This document shows positions 33,330 through 46,072 of a DNA stretch of 64,000 nt, piece by piece. The first letter of the stretch is position 1, and every line of letters starts with the position of its first letter. A model generated the notes under the pieces. The model saw only the letters and a program-made list of their open reading frames with translations, was not told where the DNA came from and did not search any database. The stretch is from Hexactinellida sp. DTS-2022. Lineage: Eukaryota; Porifera; Hexactinellida. A program made the position numbers and the translations under genes. The stretch lies in NCBI GenBank assembly GCA_028753945.1, contig JAPNXP010000008.1, positions 1,240,001 through 1,304,000 on the forward strand. Direction: 5' to 3'.

Positions 33330-36102
33330 ATAATTTAATTAATGTTTGAATTGTGAAGACTTAAAATGTTTAAATTAATTAAAGATTAATTATTACAAAT
33401 AGAATTAGGAATACGTGTAGTATTTACGTTACTATTTGAATAATAGAATTCATTATTTGACATCATCAACAACTTGTAAAATGTTCCAACTTCCAAGTGT
33501 TTTCATTGCACTTGTATGAACACATATTCACTTACAAACCAATTAATAACAGTCATTATCTAGCAGATAGTAGGCTTATGTAATATGTTCTATAGTATTC
33601 ATTATACTATAGAGTAATTACAATAAGGAGAAGATGGCAGATTTACCTAAAAAAACATTAATAAAACGTAGAATTGATTAGCGACCTAATAATTTTAATT
33701 GATATATAGAATGAACATCCTTAGGAGAATACAACCTATATATTTTCAATAACTAATTCGAATTATTAAAGAGTCACTGGACCAGAATACAAATTTCGAT
33801 GTAACAGATGAACAAAAGCGAAATTGAGAATTCGGGCTTCGAGGTGATCATCTTCAGGAAATTCTATATCTCCTGCCCAAATGTTAAATCTCTATTACCA
33901 ATGGTTTAGTCAGGCCATCGCGTACGGCCGGCCGGAAGCCCGACAGAGGTAAATTCAATAGTGTGCACTTATAGTATAAAACTATAGTAGGACCCTACTA
34001 TAACGTTTTTTACTAGAAGAAGCACACTAAAAATGTCTCAATAAGCATATCAGGGATACTTTTGTATTCAAATATTTCCGAACTTTATGATACTAGTAAT
34101 ATGAATAGACATTTCAAATTTTTCAAGAACCTGATTAAATGCATTTAAATATCAGATAATATTTTATCTCAGCAAAGTACAATAGAACCGGCGTATCTTA
34201 CCTCCTATAATGCAGAATTCATTCTAATCCGACACATTTGTATCCTAATTTGGATCGGATTATGTAGGTTATACTGTATTTTCGTTATTAGTCTAGTTTA
34301 TAATAAAGATGAGCATGCACTTCAGAATTTGTATAGTTAAAGTACGCTCCTCCATGCTGCTCCATGACGTATCAGGTACTTCATGAATGCTTTTCAAATT
34401 GGGACCCACCACCTGGCTATGGCCCATGGGTCAAGTATCTGTCGATTGATTTCCCCTGCCAGCAGGTTGGGGCTGATTACGATTACGACATTTCCTGTAG
34501 TTCTAATTGTAATCGTAGTCACTCACCAGCCCCAGGTCTGCCTGCCATGCCATCATATAATAACCATCCATTTCGTGCCTGAATGTTCATGGTAAAGTGA
34601 AATTTCACTGAGTTATAAATTGAATAATAAAGAGTTGGTATTAAAATTTTAAAATATAGCTCATAATCGTGTTTAGGATTACATTTTGAGATTAAAAACT
34701 AACTGACTTGAGCAACATTTTGCTTGAGGAAATCTGAAGATAATCGCCCTCGGATGTCTTGGGGTAAAAGGTATAAATAGAAAAACCCCACTTTCACTTT
34801 CACTTTCAATTGAAATTCAATTAACTTTCAGTTTCAATTTTACATTCCTAGCAAGACGTGGGTTAATTAATACATCACAATCAGTACGTACAGTCCTATT
34901 TTTCCAATCTCTATAAATATATGGATGGGATTCCTAAAAAGCTAGAGTTCAGGAGATCAGCTTTACAAAATCCTCTACAAGATTGTCTAAATAACAGGAT
35001 CAAATGGGAAGATAAACCTCACTAGCCCATTATTTTGATCTGACAACACTTAATTAATCAAATTAATTGAACTTACTGTATTCATTTCTGCGAATCGACT
35101 AATTCATTATGCTTGTGGCTATATCAATCTTGGGATGGTTAAGGGAAATAATACAAAAGATAAATTATAGGCTATACTTATTTGGACAGTATAGTTTCAT
35201 TTACTACTCGTTAATTAATTAAACTGCACACAAAAGGTGCGCAGATTATTCTCTCGCGCATCCAAACTTCACTGATAAAAATTTTGTTGGAAATATTATG
35301 GTCGCTTCATACTTGTTGCATTTTGTAATAATTCACAATATTACGATATTTGTTTAAATCTCACTAAGTTATTTCAATCAATGAAACGGTCTATGACTTC
35401 TACTGGAAAATCCAATAACAACAAAGCGGCTGCAGAACCATAGAATTCGTCAGCGAACACTCAGGTGAAAGCTAATTGGGTGCGTATTTCCCACCTAGTT
35501 GAAGACATAGCTACGCGCACCCTTTAAATTATTTACTAAATATTGCGTACCCAGGATTAAAGAGAAGACTTGGTTAGATATATTATTTATTTATAATATT
35601 TATTAATTAGTAGTTCGACATTGTCTATAACCAATTATGAACTATTTTGAGATTATTAGTATATTCGAATTAGTTTACTATCTGACCAACCCGATGTCTT
35701 TTGGCCGAGTTGTCCACATTGGTTACAAGTGTAATCAATTGTATAATTATCACATGATAAATTGATTTTTCTGAAAAGACGAAGCAATTTATTATCGTTA
35801 CCAAAAAGGTCTAGATAGTGAGTGTCTTTATATCCCATGGATCGTGCCAAAAGTAACTTTGTTGAAATAATATCCAAAAATATATCAGTTAATAGTTACT
35901 TACGATCTTTAAACTAAATTTGTTAATTAATTAAGTAGTAAACTTAAGTATAGTTTTATAGAGAAATAATTTGAAATTGCCATCCCTTCTCTACAAATAT
36001 TTGTCACCAGGGCAAAAGGTTTTCTTACTTTTTTATTAAATTTATTCCAGGTTGTACAAATTGTGGTAAACTAATTTATTGAATCGTATCCTCTTCGCTT
36101 TG
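33330..36102. other. Intron interior, mostly unassigned
   Basis: GTGCGCAGATTA and GCGCACCC motifs at 35232-35560 repeat the block at 29826-29985 and mark a dispersed repeat. At 33975-34030, ACTATAGTAGGACCCTACTAT with TTTTTTACTAGAAG resembles 19434-19480 inverted. GGGGCTGATTACGATTACGA at 34470 pairs with a nearby inverse. No gene is recognised. Confidence 0.4.
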
Positions 36103-36108
36103 TTTGTC

Positions 36109-36462
36109 CATACCTGCCAACCTATTTGAGACATATCCCTGTACGAGGCTCCTATTTCCCCCTGTACATTGGCCATAATCCCTGTACACCCCAAAGAATC
36201 TTTCTTGTAAAGGTGAAAACATTAGTTTATATAGACTGTACAGGGAATCCCTGTATGCTCGAATAGGAACAGAGTATTTACACAAAACAAAATGCTATAT
36301 TTAGATGGTGTAGACATGTTTAGGTATTATTAATAGACACACAATCAATAATTTTTCCCTAGCTAAAAATCCCTGTACAAATTTAAAAATCCCTGTACGG
36401 TGAGCCAAAATGGTCAAAATCCCTGTACTGTACAGGGAATCCCTGTACGGTTGGCAGGTATG
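36109..36462. mobile_element. MITE with CCCTGTAC repeats, TSD TTTGTC
   Basis: TIR CATACCTGCCAACC and its inverse, flanked by TTTGTC (36103-36108 and 36463-36468). CCCTGTAC occurs about ten times inside on either strand. A 6-bp duplication does not fix the superfamily. Confidence 0.8.
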
Positions 36463-36676
36463 TTTGTCTCCACGTAACAATAGGTTACAACATGGATGTG
36501 TTGTCTCATACGCTTTGAGTTTAATTAGAAATTATTCTATAATTCACCATGTAGTTTGCTCAGGCGTTTCTTTTCTTTTATCGATTCAATGTGCAGGTCC
36601 TGTGACATGATATAAAAGCACTATCAACTCATTAAAGACAATTCCTTATCTTTACTCTCAAAATGAATACTTTATA
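36463..36676. other. Intron spacer
   Basis: Nothing recognised. Confidence 0.4.
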
Positions 36677-36832
36677 CAGTGCAACCACGATTATCCGAAC
36701 TTCAATTATCCGAACAGCCGGAACGTCCCGATGTTGTCGAATTTAGTATTTCAGTATTAGATTATCCGGACTCTAGATTATTCGAACTAATTTTCCTGGT
36801 TCCAACTAGTTCGAATATTCGAGGTTGCATTG
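36677..36832. mobile_element. Mariner-type MITE, 156 bp
   Basis: CAGTGCAACCACGATTATCC at the left is inversely matched by TTCGAATATTCGAGGTTGC at the right. TA precedes the left end; the right TA is altered. Confidence 0.7.
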
Positions 36833-37417
36833 ATATTATTTCGCCCTTATCTAGCTTGTTTCTCCATGTATTGTGAAAAATGATACGTTTCTCGAATTCT
36901 CCCAAGACATTTCAGATTATCACTTAGTTTATGCAAAACATGACTAAGATGTTTGTATAATCGGTATTTATGATAGTTAAAGTGAAGTGTATATACTTTA
37001 CAGTGTATTTGCAAATACACTGTTTTTTCAATTTACGATCACACTGCAGCATATACATAGTAATGAAATACAATGAAACAAACAAATCAAACCTTAGTGA
37101 AATTATTTTCTGCTCTAACCTGTCTATAGGAATAAAATCATGATTCTTCATAATTTCTTGTAGGTCTAATTAAGTAGAATTATGGTATGTTTTTAAGATT
37201 CGTAATATGTGTGCATGAATAGCTAGTTCACAATAAGGAATTTAATAACTAACCCAATAATTTAATATTTACAATAAGGAATTAATTAACTAACCCAATA
37301 ATTTGATGTTCACATCCTCATTATTTTCATCTTAACCGGAATTTGGAATAATTTACTATGTTTTAAATAAGGAATTATTTGTTGTAACTAACTTCACGTA
37401 CCTCTAAATTAGCATCA
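36833..37417. other. Intron spacer
   Basis: A duplicated block, ACAATAAGGAATTTAATAAC / ACAATAAGGAATTAATTAAC, lies at about 37229 and 37271. Nothing else is recognised. Confidence 0.4.
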
Positions 37418-37425
37418 ATTATATC

Positions 37426-37727
37426 CAGTGGCGGCGCGAGGGGGGCACGGGGCGGGCGGGAACTCGCTTGTCTGTTATAGGAGTACTTAATGTTAATTCG
37501 GAAATGCTAAATGCCCTGGACAGGGAGTTCATAATTTGCTGTTTTGCTGAGATGCCCCACCGTATACTATTATAGGACAAATTATTTAACTAAGTTTGTC
37601 ATTAAAAATATCGATTTTGTTTGAATGTGAATTTTGGAATGTTTACAACTATTGGGTTTGCCCCTCCAATGCATTGTCCGCCCCCCTTTCGCCCCCCCCC
37701 AATGGGGCTGTGTTGGCGCCGCCCCTG
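37426..37727. mobile_element. hAT-type MITE, 302 bp, TSD ATTATATC
   Basis: Ends CAGTGGCGGCGCGAG and GTTGGCGCCGCCCCTG. Perfect 8-bp duplications ATTATATC at 37418-37425 and 37728-37735. G-runs at the left and C-runs at the right. Confidence 0.92.
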
Positions 37728-37735
37728 ATTATATC

Positions 37736-38425
37736 TCTTAAATCGTTTCATGAGCACTGTCAGTATTATGCTGTTCTTCGAACTCTATAAACGATTTTGT
37801 TAGAGACGAGTGAATCGGTTCTTCAGTGAGCTAAAGTAAGCCCTGGTTATAAGTGAGCAACAACGATATTGCAATCATTAATATACGTACTTAGTATATC
37901 AATGTGGAAGTATGTAGTAGTGAAATCTGGCGAACATAAATTATAATTATTACTTACTGTTGAGCATTTATCGTTACTTACTGTTGAATTGACTTATTGG
38001 TAGACTCATCAAGGCCATTAGTTTGGGATAGTTTGGGAAAACACAACCGTGTATTTGAATGCTTGTGTAATTCTTGACTTATTCAAAAAGAATGAATTTA
38101 CAGTGGCGTAAGCATAATAGCAAGTCGCAATGCATAACGAAAATGGCTTTACTAATAAAGACGAAACATATTATTAGAGCGACATAATTATAATTAAATA
38201 TTCGCTTGGGGTCTAACGCAGGTTACAAATAGAGGAATTTTGTGTTCGAGCTATTAGGAAAATACCACTGCCTATAAAATAAAGTATCTACTTTTTTTAC
38301 TATTTCAGGAATTTATGAATTATTCGCATAAGTTAATAATTCATCAAATCGCCATTTTTCAATAAATTAGTTAACTTAGCAAACTAGTTCTACTTATATA
38401 TAACATCTACGTACTTTGCTCGTGA
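37736..38425. other. Intron spacer
   Basis: No gene or clear repeat was recognised. Confidence 0.4.
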
Positions 38426-38429
38426 TCGA

Positions 38430-40208
38430 AGTTCCATTGTTTGTAATTATCCTGACAGGTGACCCAGTTGGCAGTAGATGGAAAATGTGGCAGTATCAAC
38501 TTCGGGCGCCTCTTTTGTTTTAAGCAATCTGGTTGCGGCATATTTTGTTAAATAGTCTGTAAGGAAATAGTGGTATCCATTTGTTGAAGATACTAAGTGT
38601 CTTACTATCTCCATTCCACACAGATACCAAACCTTGGCTGAATCAATATTGGTTGTAAAGGACTGGTAGCTTTTATGGTAAAAATGGAGTTGGCTTGACA
38701 GTTTTTGCAAGACTGGACTTATCATTTTGGGATAAAATTAACTCTAATCCATAATTAAAAAATTTAGGTCTATGTCTAGAGGCTGTATGAATAATCATAC
38801 TAACAAATATTGTAAAGTTAAGTAATAGAGTAAAAAATGGACTCTAGTTAACTTAAATTGTTTAGAAGTTACAGTATGTTTATTATAAATTAAGGTTGTA
38901 ACCGAATAGTACAATATTCGGTTGATCAATCTAAGTTTATTCAATAGGGTTGTTCCAAGAAACACTATTATTTACATAGAATCTTAAAACTTTAAGTGTA
39001 AATAATCTATGTAAATAATCTAAAATGGGCAATAAATTATTACGTGTACTAAATAAATAAGCAAATTATGGCCTCAGCTCAGTGTATCTGTTATGAAACA
39101 TTCGGCTGTTTGTAATTTATTTTTCTCAAGGTTGTGGGACTTGGGATCTAATTTCTAAAAATATATGTAACTGGATTTCAAATCCTAATGAATTGTTATT
39201 TTACGGCTATTGATATTAGCAGATCTTACCCAACCATTATTAGTAACTCAAACAATTAGTATTCTACATTAGAATAGGCGTTAGCTTTTGTATAAGAACA
39301 CTTAGCTAGATTCTCTATTACCTTATTTTCGGAAATTAACTCGCCATGTAATTAACGCGAATTGGAGCTGAACATTTTCAAATACATGAAATTAACGCGA
39401 ATAAATTTTATAAAAAATTTTCAGGATTATTAATCTCCTAATTTAATACTATTATTGTGCCCAAATAGGCTCCCAATCTACTCGATAGACATGGTATATC
39501 CTTTCAAGCTAGTTGCACATCTGAAAATATGTAGCTCGGAAGTTTGTCCATCCATTGTATAATTTTGCTAAATAGCAGGAAATTAAGGTCATGGAAATTA
39601 ACGCTCCATGAAATTAACGCGAAGGAAATTAACGCGATTTATAAGATTCGCTTTAATTTCATGGCGTTAATTTCCTATAATAAGGTAGTTTTCATTACAT
39701 TTAGATTATTTATATACCTCATCGCATCCCGCAACATTAGCTCACGCTCAATGCAAGTAATTTGAATTAATAGAAATTATACCATAAGTACAGTATACTA
39801 TTATTAATTCATGACAAAGGAGATAATTCTTACGCAAGTGAAAGTAAATTATTACAGTTATTAGAACAAAACGAAGCATCTAACAAATGTAATGCGAGAA
39901 TGTAACAACAGAGTCCAGTAGCTCCATTATAATAGTTGATTAATTTAATAAATTGATATAACACTTTGAAAAAAAGGAAATTTGTTAATAATAGATATTT
40001 TAATTTAACTCACATATTCCTTGATATCTGAAAACATATTCGGCCAGAAATGCCACTCTTTTATGATACCATAAGTGGCATGTATACCCTTGTGACCACC
40101 AAATTTATCATGACATTCCTGAAAAATGCCTTTGACTTCGCCTTGTTTGATTATGAGGACGCTTGAAATATCAACTTCTTTGTATAATAGATGTACTTTG
40201 AGAATCAT
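38430..40208 (-). pseudogene. Integrase-type (Gypsy/Ginger1-like) transposase remnant, two exons
   Basis: On the minus strand the upstream exon (about 40208-40018) reads FGGHKGIHATYGIIKEWHFW then PNMFSDIKEY, the first half of an HHCC zinc finger, and ends at a GTGAGT donor. The next exon begins near 38702 with SCKNCQANSIFTIKATSPLQ (the CxxC half). It then shifts frame to KVWYLCGMEIVRHLVSS and YHYFLTDYLTKYAATRLL of the integrase core. A second shift gives SPVRIITNNGTSITSK, where Asn replaces the second catalytic Asp. A mariner-type MITE sits in the intron. It is degraded and inactive. It is of the same broad type as the gene at 3-2702. Confidence 0.8.
39321..39685. mobile_element. Mariner-type MITE with AATTAACGCGA repeats
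   Basis: CCTTATTTTCGGAAATTAAC at the left and GTTAATTTCCTATAATAAGG at the right are inverse, with TA at both borders. AATTAACGCGA occurs five or more times inside. Confidence 0.8.
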
Positions 40209-40328
40209 CCCAGAAACATTTCAACCTATTTTTTCTTCAAAGAATCTGAAATGCAATCTGAATAAGAGTTAGAAGTGATATATTACACTATTTGATTGTA
40301 GAATTATTCCTCCATTTTGAAGCTCGAA
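40209..40328. other. Spacer
   Basis: Nothing recognised. Confidence 0.4.
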
Positions 40329-40372
40329 CAGTGGCGGATCCAAGGGGGGGACATGTGCCCCCCCCCCCCCTG
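40329..40372. mobile_element. hAT-type MITE left end (fragment)
   Basis: CAGTGGCGGATCCAAGGGGG followed by a long C-run. No matching right terminus was found nearby. Confidence 0.5.
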
Positions 40373-40459
40373 AATTATCACCTGTGGGGTAGAAAAGGAC
40401 TTGACAAATGTCTGAATGGATAAGGAAGAGCCCGATTGCTGAGAAAAAATATTCAAGAC

Positions 40460-40870
40460 AGTGGATAGCTTGAGACGACGTTCGGTTTATAGAATTTGTA
40501 GATATGATATATGGTAATTCAACCCCGACATCATACGATACAGTTCAAAATGATGTTCAAGCGGATCTGTTTGCAAAACGGAAGATAGAACGTATGAAAA
40601 CCCACAATTTTGAATTAAATGGTAGTGATTTCGGGTAGTGCAATGCATGCGTGCTTAACACTAGTAAATGTTTGTTTACTCAATTTTCCTAGTTTCCCAG
40701 GTGTCGCTTCCCAAGCATCTAACCAAAATGGTGAACTAGTCAAGTATAATAATATTCAGCATTAAGGTTCAAAGGGTTCGAGAGGCTATAGTTTAAACGG
40801 ATACCCTTAAACGGTGTATTGATGTTGAATATTTTCTATAATGAAATAAGGATACATATGAAGTCAGAAG
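40460..40870 (-). pseudogene. P-type transposase fragment
   Basis: The minus strand gives KLGKLSKQTFTSVKHACIAL followed, after frame changes, by LQTDPLEHHFELYRMMSGLN and TERRLK. This corresponds to the part of the 58593-61259 protein that contains the catalytic Glu (here EHHF). Stops interrupt it and no termini were found. Confidence 0.75.
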
Positions 40871-41294
40871 TATTCCTACGATATTCAAGTAACCGAGCGA
40901 TTCGCGATGGTTACATTCATCTTCCATTTACCCTCTATATATTCAATGCAATATTACAATGCCCTGGGATGAGACTTACATTTTAATTAATTTTCCCCAT
41001 GTTTAAGATTCATTATCAATAATCATGGATGAATAATAAACGATTGTTGCAAGACCATGAATATAATTATTCATGAATTACCATTGATCGTCCGAAACTG
41101 TTGTTTTGAGATTACATACATTATATTTTATGATGTATTTCGGTTTACAGCTATCAATAACTTGTATGTGAATGATACTTAATTTGTGGCTATCTGCTAC
41201 CAAATGTCTATTTCCCCTAAACTGTCCTTTATGCCCACTGAATTATCATAGGCGGCGTGTGAAATTTCCGTATGGGGAGGCTATTATCACCATA
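40871..41294. other. Spacer
   Basis: CTGAATTATCA occurs at both 40370 and 41239, which might mark borders of a lost insertion. Nothing else. Confidence 0.35.
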
Positions 41295-41858
41295 CACTGA
41301 CCGGCCAAATGTATTTGAACAACAGTTATTCTATTCCAGACATAATATGCTTCAAATAGTTTGTTGACGGCTATTAAAACTACTCTAAAATGACTTTAAA
41401 TATATTGCCATGATTCTAAACTTCATATCATTAATATTTTAAGTCAATTGTATACAATATCCATAAAGTGGCATAAGTGGCCCAACCACTTAGCACTTGT
41501 GGCACAAATGGGAATGTGGCTGTGTCTCAGTGAGAAATGATCGTAATGATTAGAAATTGTGCACCTAGAGTAATCAGACTACATATGTAGTATACAAATC
41601 TTTAATCAGAATTTGTATATTCTAAATGCCTCATTATGATCAGAAAGTATATATTTAATTACCTAATTATATAGTTAATGAGTTTAACACCTCCATAAAA
41701 ATTTAAATTCAAATATTTTGCCATTTTAGTATACATACTTAACATATCATTTTATGTAAACATCCAATTTGAAGCATCTACTAATTATATTACACTGCTA
41801 AACGCTTGAATATATTAACTCCTAATATTGATGTTGAAATACTTTTGGCCGGTCAGTG
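41295..41858. mobile_element. Tc1/mariner-type MITE, AAAAGTATTTGAACAA family, copy 2
   Basis: CACTGACCGGCCAAATGTAT at the left, inverse at the right, with TA on both sides. Internal blocks GTGGCATAAGTGGC and AGTAATCAGACTACA match copies 1 and 4. Confidence 0.85.
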
Positions 41859-42079
41859 TATATCAATTCGATTAAATTTTAGGTAGCTTAGCCTTACTAA
41901 GGCTCCATTACGCGCCTCCCCTGTTTATTTTTTTCTTAAAGTCATTTCGCCGAAAGACTTATTTCGGAAAAGATATCTCGCCTAGAGGACATCTTTCGGG
42001 TTGACATTTTGACGAAAGCCATTGAATATGAATTATAATAATTGTTGTTCTTCAATCAGCTTCTCTACCCGTTGTTTAA

Positions 42080-42470
42080 TTGGAGGGTCTTCTTCTTTGA
42101 TTGTGGCAGTTTATGTCCGCTTCTAACTTTATCCAGCGTCATTTCATTATCACTCTGTTCCATAATTTTTTGGAATTAGTTTAGAGACAGAAGGATGAGT
42201 TGTATATATTCTAATATCCAAAACATATGCCAACCCTCTACAGAATAATTCGCCCGTGGAAGAGCTCGTTCCACATTATCTCTGACTTTCCATAGTTCGA
42301 TTGAGAATAAAGGGCGACGTGATTCATTAGGTTCCAAACTTATAAATATCTTCTCAAAATAATGGAGAAAATTGCTTAAGTCATCATCTAGATCATCAGA
42401 TAGTGAATCGATCAGTTCTTAATAACAGGGAATTACATTTATAGCCGGTACAAACGCGGCCCGAAATTGT
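42080..42470 (-). pseudogene. MULE transposase C-terminal fragment
   Basis: The minus strand reads DDLDDDLSNFLHYFEKIFIS then RRPLFSIELWKVRDNVERAL followed by PRANYSVEGWH. The last motif is the MULE signature also seen as TTNAVEAWH at 8487. A stop lies upstream and frame changes lie downstream. Confidence 0.8.
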
Positions 42471-42608
42471 TTCATAATCACTACAAATTCGTGTTCATTT
42501 TGATAGTGATGCTGAATTCCGAGGGCCTAAATTTGTCTACAAATCGCTTCAGCTGTTTGGAAATTCTGTTCTTGGGCGTAGCAGCTCTTTCAAAATCAAT
42601 CTTAATGT

Positions 42609-43306
42609 TTAACCTCCAAAAGTATTTGAACAATAGGAACGGCAAAAAAAAACTACTATTATATACTATAAATATCTTGCAATAGTTATAAATTCCATAA
42701 CATTGTGATTTTAAGTAATTTTTATCCAAAATCCATGAAGTGGCATGTGTCCGAGCCACGTGCTAGTTATGGCATAAGGGCACAATGTAGAAGTGGCTAG
42801 GGCTTCAACGAATATACCGAATATTCGAATATTCATTCGGATTAAATGAATATTCTTTTGAGAGATTATCAGATTGAAACGGATTTTCGTTGACTACTTT
42901 TGGACAATAAGATTACTTTTGTTTAGATTGGATAGATCGTAAATATAAATTATCACTTCAAATATTCGTTTCAGCCCTAAATGTGGTGACCATATCTCAT
43001 TGTTAATTATTGGTAATTACTAAAAATTTGCATTTCGAATAATACGACCATGTGGTATTCAAATCTGAAATTGTATATTATAATTGCTTTATAGTTTATA
43101 CTGATCAGAAGTTTATATTTAATTAGCTTATTTTTAAAATAGTTTTTTTCTATTTATACCTTGAAACCCAGGGCATCTATCTCTTATTAACATGTCGTTT
43201 TATTTACACACCCATGTTGAAGCATCTATAAATGTTACTATGCTGCTAGAAGCTTGAATGTATTAATACAAGTTATCGTTGTTCAAATACTTATGTTAGG
43301 TTAGTG
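42609..43306. mobile_element. Tc1/mariner-type MITE, AAAAGTATTTGAACAA family, copy 3 (interrupted)
   Basis: The left end is eroded (AACCTCCAAAAGTATTTGAA). The right end TGTTAGGTTAGTG is followed by TA. Internal blocks match copies 1 and 2. A hAT MITE (42798-42979) interrupts it. Confidence 0.75.
42798..42979. mobile_element. hAT-type MITE, TAGGGCTGAAAC family
   Basis: TAGGGCTTCAACGAATATAC at the left and GTTTCAGCCCTA at the right. It is related to 3006-3390. The target duplication has diverged. Confidence 0.75.
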
Positions 43307-43309
43307 TAT

Positions 43310-44537
43310 TTGGCGATGCAAAATATTAGAGGGATTGTGAAAGTCCCTCTTAGCAAAGCATGCACAGTGTATAATTTTGTAGTGTCCAATAGGTACTGAA
43401 TAAATGTATAATCGCAAATAGTTTGGATCTCGAGCTAACATTCTGATGTTTCCTCTGTTCCAAGAATAAGTAAATCGATCTCTGGGTTGTTGGAGATTAA
43501 AAATTGCTGGCCCCTCGTCGTGTGGAATTGCTAATAAAAATCTACATCTTGAAGCTTCTTTTTTTCGTCCTATTGTTTTAGATAAACATTCTTTCGAGTT
43601 GAGTTTAGCGCCGCTGCAATTGAGTTGGATTCGACCGTTATTTAATCGCCTCAATATATGCTAAATCGGGTTGATGACTGTGGGTTAGTCGTGATTTTTT
43701 CACTAATCCGTTTACTCAATATATGTTCATACTACTATTGCATAATCCTCTATTCTCGCAACGCCAATTGGTCGAATCCTCTGAGTCTTATCTTTGAAAC
43801 TCTTTCCTCCAAAATTTTTGAAGTTAGTTAAATATTTGTGATCATATTTAGTCATTTAATTGAGAGCTATTTATAGGACTTAAACTGGTCGGATGTTTAT
43901 AAACACCATTACAATTCATTTATTGTATTATTTCTTCAATTTAATTGGTTATTTTAATTAGTTATAAACACCCTTATTATAATTCATTGTGTTTTGCTTG
44001 AGGACTGTGCTTATAGTGGGGCAGCATAACAGCCATATTGGAGTGAATTGTTCAATTTTTGATACAAACATGAAAATTGGCACAGACATAGATAAATATA
44101 TTATAAAAAGATATGGATATGGATGCATCATGAAATTTTAATATTTTCAAGATGGCGGCCAAAAATTGCTGGAAAGTGTCGGACAAAAGCCTGCTCTCGC
44201 AATTACTTGTTAAATGACCTCGTAGAGTGTTTATATGCGCATAGTTATTCTCAAATGACTGGGTCACTCGATAGTGTAGAAACAATATTTGAGAATGGAA
44301 TGTTTTACATTCCAGCGTTGTCAAGGAATGTCCTCCCTCCCAAACATGGTCATGTGACCCCTATGATGACTGGAAATCTTATGCTGATTGCGAATACCAT
44401 AATTAAACATTGATAAACTTCAATTGACAAAGTTAAATTCTTTTGTATACATATATGTACTACAGTATTTTTCGGTTAGTACGTACTTTGGCTCTAGCAG
44501 GTACTAATTTTTTAACCAATTAGTAAATTTATATGTA
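43310..44537. other. Intron spacer with unassigned open frames
   Basis: Frames of 117 codons (43301-43654, minus) and 96 codons (44123-44413, plus) are open but match no family I recognise. They are probably chance or old transposon pieces. Confidence 0.35.
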
Positions 44538-44726
44538 CAGTCAAAATCGGATTATTTTGTCATCGGGTTATTTTGTTTTATCTGACTATTTTGTCCTGAT
44601 ATTCGATGAAAATTATGATATATATACCATTTTGCATGGATATCCCACCTGGTTTATTTGTCTTATCGGAATATTTTGTCGAATTATCCATGCAAAGATT
44701 TGTACAAAATAATCCGATTTCGACTG
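44538..44726. mobile_element. Mariner-type MITE, 189 bp
   Basis: CAGTCAAAATCGGATTATTT at the left, inverse AATAATCCGATTTCGACTG at the right, TA at both borders. Confidence 0.85.
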
Positions 44727-45074
44727 TATCTCAATATAAAGTCAGTTAGTACTTACTCTTGCATAATATGCACAAATTTTCTCTCCCGAGGGGTTACATG
44801 CTAACCGAGTTCTATTTTAAGCCAAAATGTTATTCCGTCCAAAAAGTCCTGTGAAACCTTTACTCGATTAAGCGGAGAAATCTATAAAGCGGAGTCGACT
44901 GCGTTTAATCGACAGATTCGACACCAATACCTATCTTATATTCAACGGATATTTCCATATTACAGTAGAATCTCGTTAGTACGAACACGGTTATACCATT
45001 TCGCGGATAAGACGACAAACATTTCCACATAATCAGGTGCCTACAAGCTACAATGGGTTTTACTCCGGTTAATT

Positions 45075-46072
45075 AACCACCATTTGATCAAGTCGGTCAC
45101 TTTTATGGCTTCTGTTTGCTTCATTACATTTGACATCAAACCCTAAGTTATCTTAATTAAATGGTTGAATCTTTGCGAAATTATTAAATCGTTCCAAGAA
45201 TAATTTTTGGTTATCTTGTTTGTAATACTACATTCAATGCTGCATTTCGATATCAAGTGACTTGTTCTGATGCTTGTTGATCGTATTGCTTCAAAATCTT
45301 CAGATATTGTCTATATATCGAGGGCAGAGATCCTATATTTCTGTCTTCCACATTTTTGATGAAGTGCTGTGGCCGGGATTTAGTTAAGACATCATTTCCA
45401 GAGATATAACAACTGTCTTTTGTTGCAGGCCTGAAAACACATATCCTAGGACGACCTGGTCCTTAAGAGTGCATAAAACTAATATTCATATCGGCCTCTT
45501 CCTCACAAACCTCTTCAACTAATCCTATATACCAGTTGACGTCGTATTTACATGCAATATTTTCACCAATATGAAGGTAAGATAATTCGTGAGCTTGAAG
45601 AGAATCAGTTTTCCGATATTTCGAAAGGTCATAAGTTAAGGTATAGTTCTTTTGTTCGCTAATTCGCTTGGCTGCAATTAAGTTTGGATTTAGTGGGGTA
45701 AATTGATGGTATCTCTGTGTTCCAGGAATGTCTTGTTATTCCCAAATCTACAAATAAAATATATGCAAGATAAAGGGGATACTTTATTTATGATTCTTGA
45801 TCAATTATATCAATGCTACTTACTTTGAATCGAATGATCCCACAGTTTGATTACCACAATTTTAGTGATGAAGAAAAATTAAATTGTTATGAAATTATGA
45901 GTTTTTGAACAAAATTGAAAATTCAAACTTTTGAACTGGTGTTAAAATATGAGATTGCATTGCTTTCTGTGAACTTGTTCTGGCCTTAACCCTCCATACA
46001 GTTCCTCAAAGACGTAATAATGAAGCAAACAGAAGCCATACAAGCGACCTGACTTGCCCAAATGGTTTGTTG
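45075..46072 (-). pseudogene. Unclassified transposon relic with an inverted-repeat pair
   Basis: GCTTCTGTTTGCTTCATTA near 45110 is mirrored by TAATGAAGCAAACAGAAGCC near 46017, with matching flanks (CATTTGATCAAGTCGGTC versus GACCTGACTTGCCCAAATGG). The minus strand between them has PLNPNLIAAKRISEQKNYTL, then SLQAHELSYLHIGENIACKY and VNWYIGLVEEVCEEEADMNI followed by SFMHS and GPGRPR after a stop. I recall this W-x-G-x-V...FMH..GP pattern from C-terminal domains of transposon-like proteins, but cannot name the family. Confidence 0.5.

Noticed and set aside
35656..35877. 73-codon minus-strand frame with CNQCGQ
   Set aside because: One CxxC pair in an AT-rich region, with no supporting neighbours or splice pattern; not enough to call a gene.
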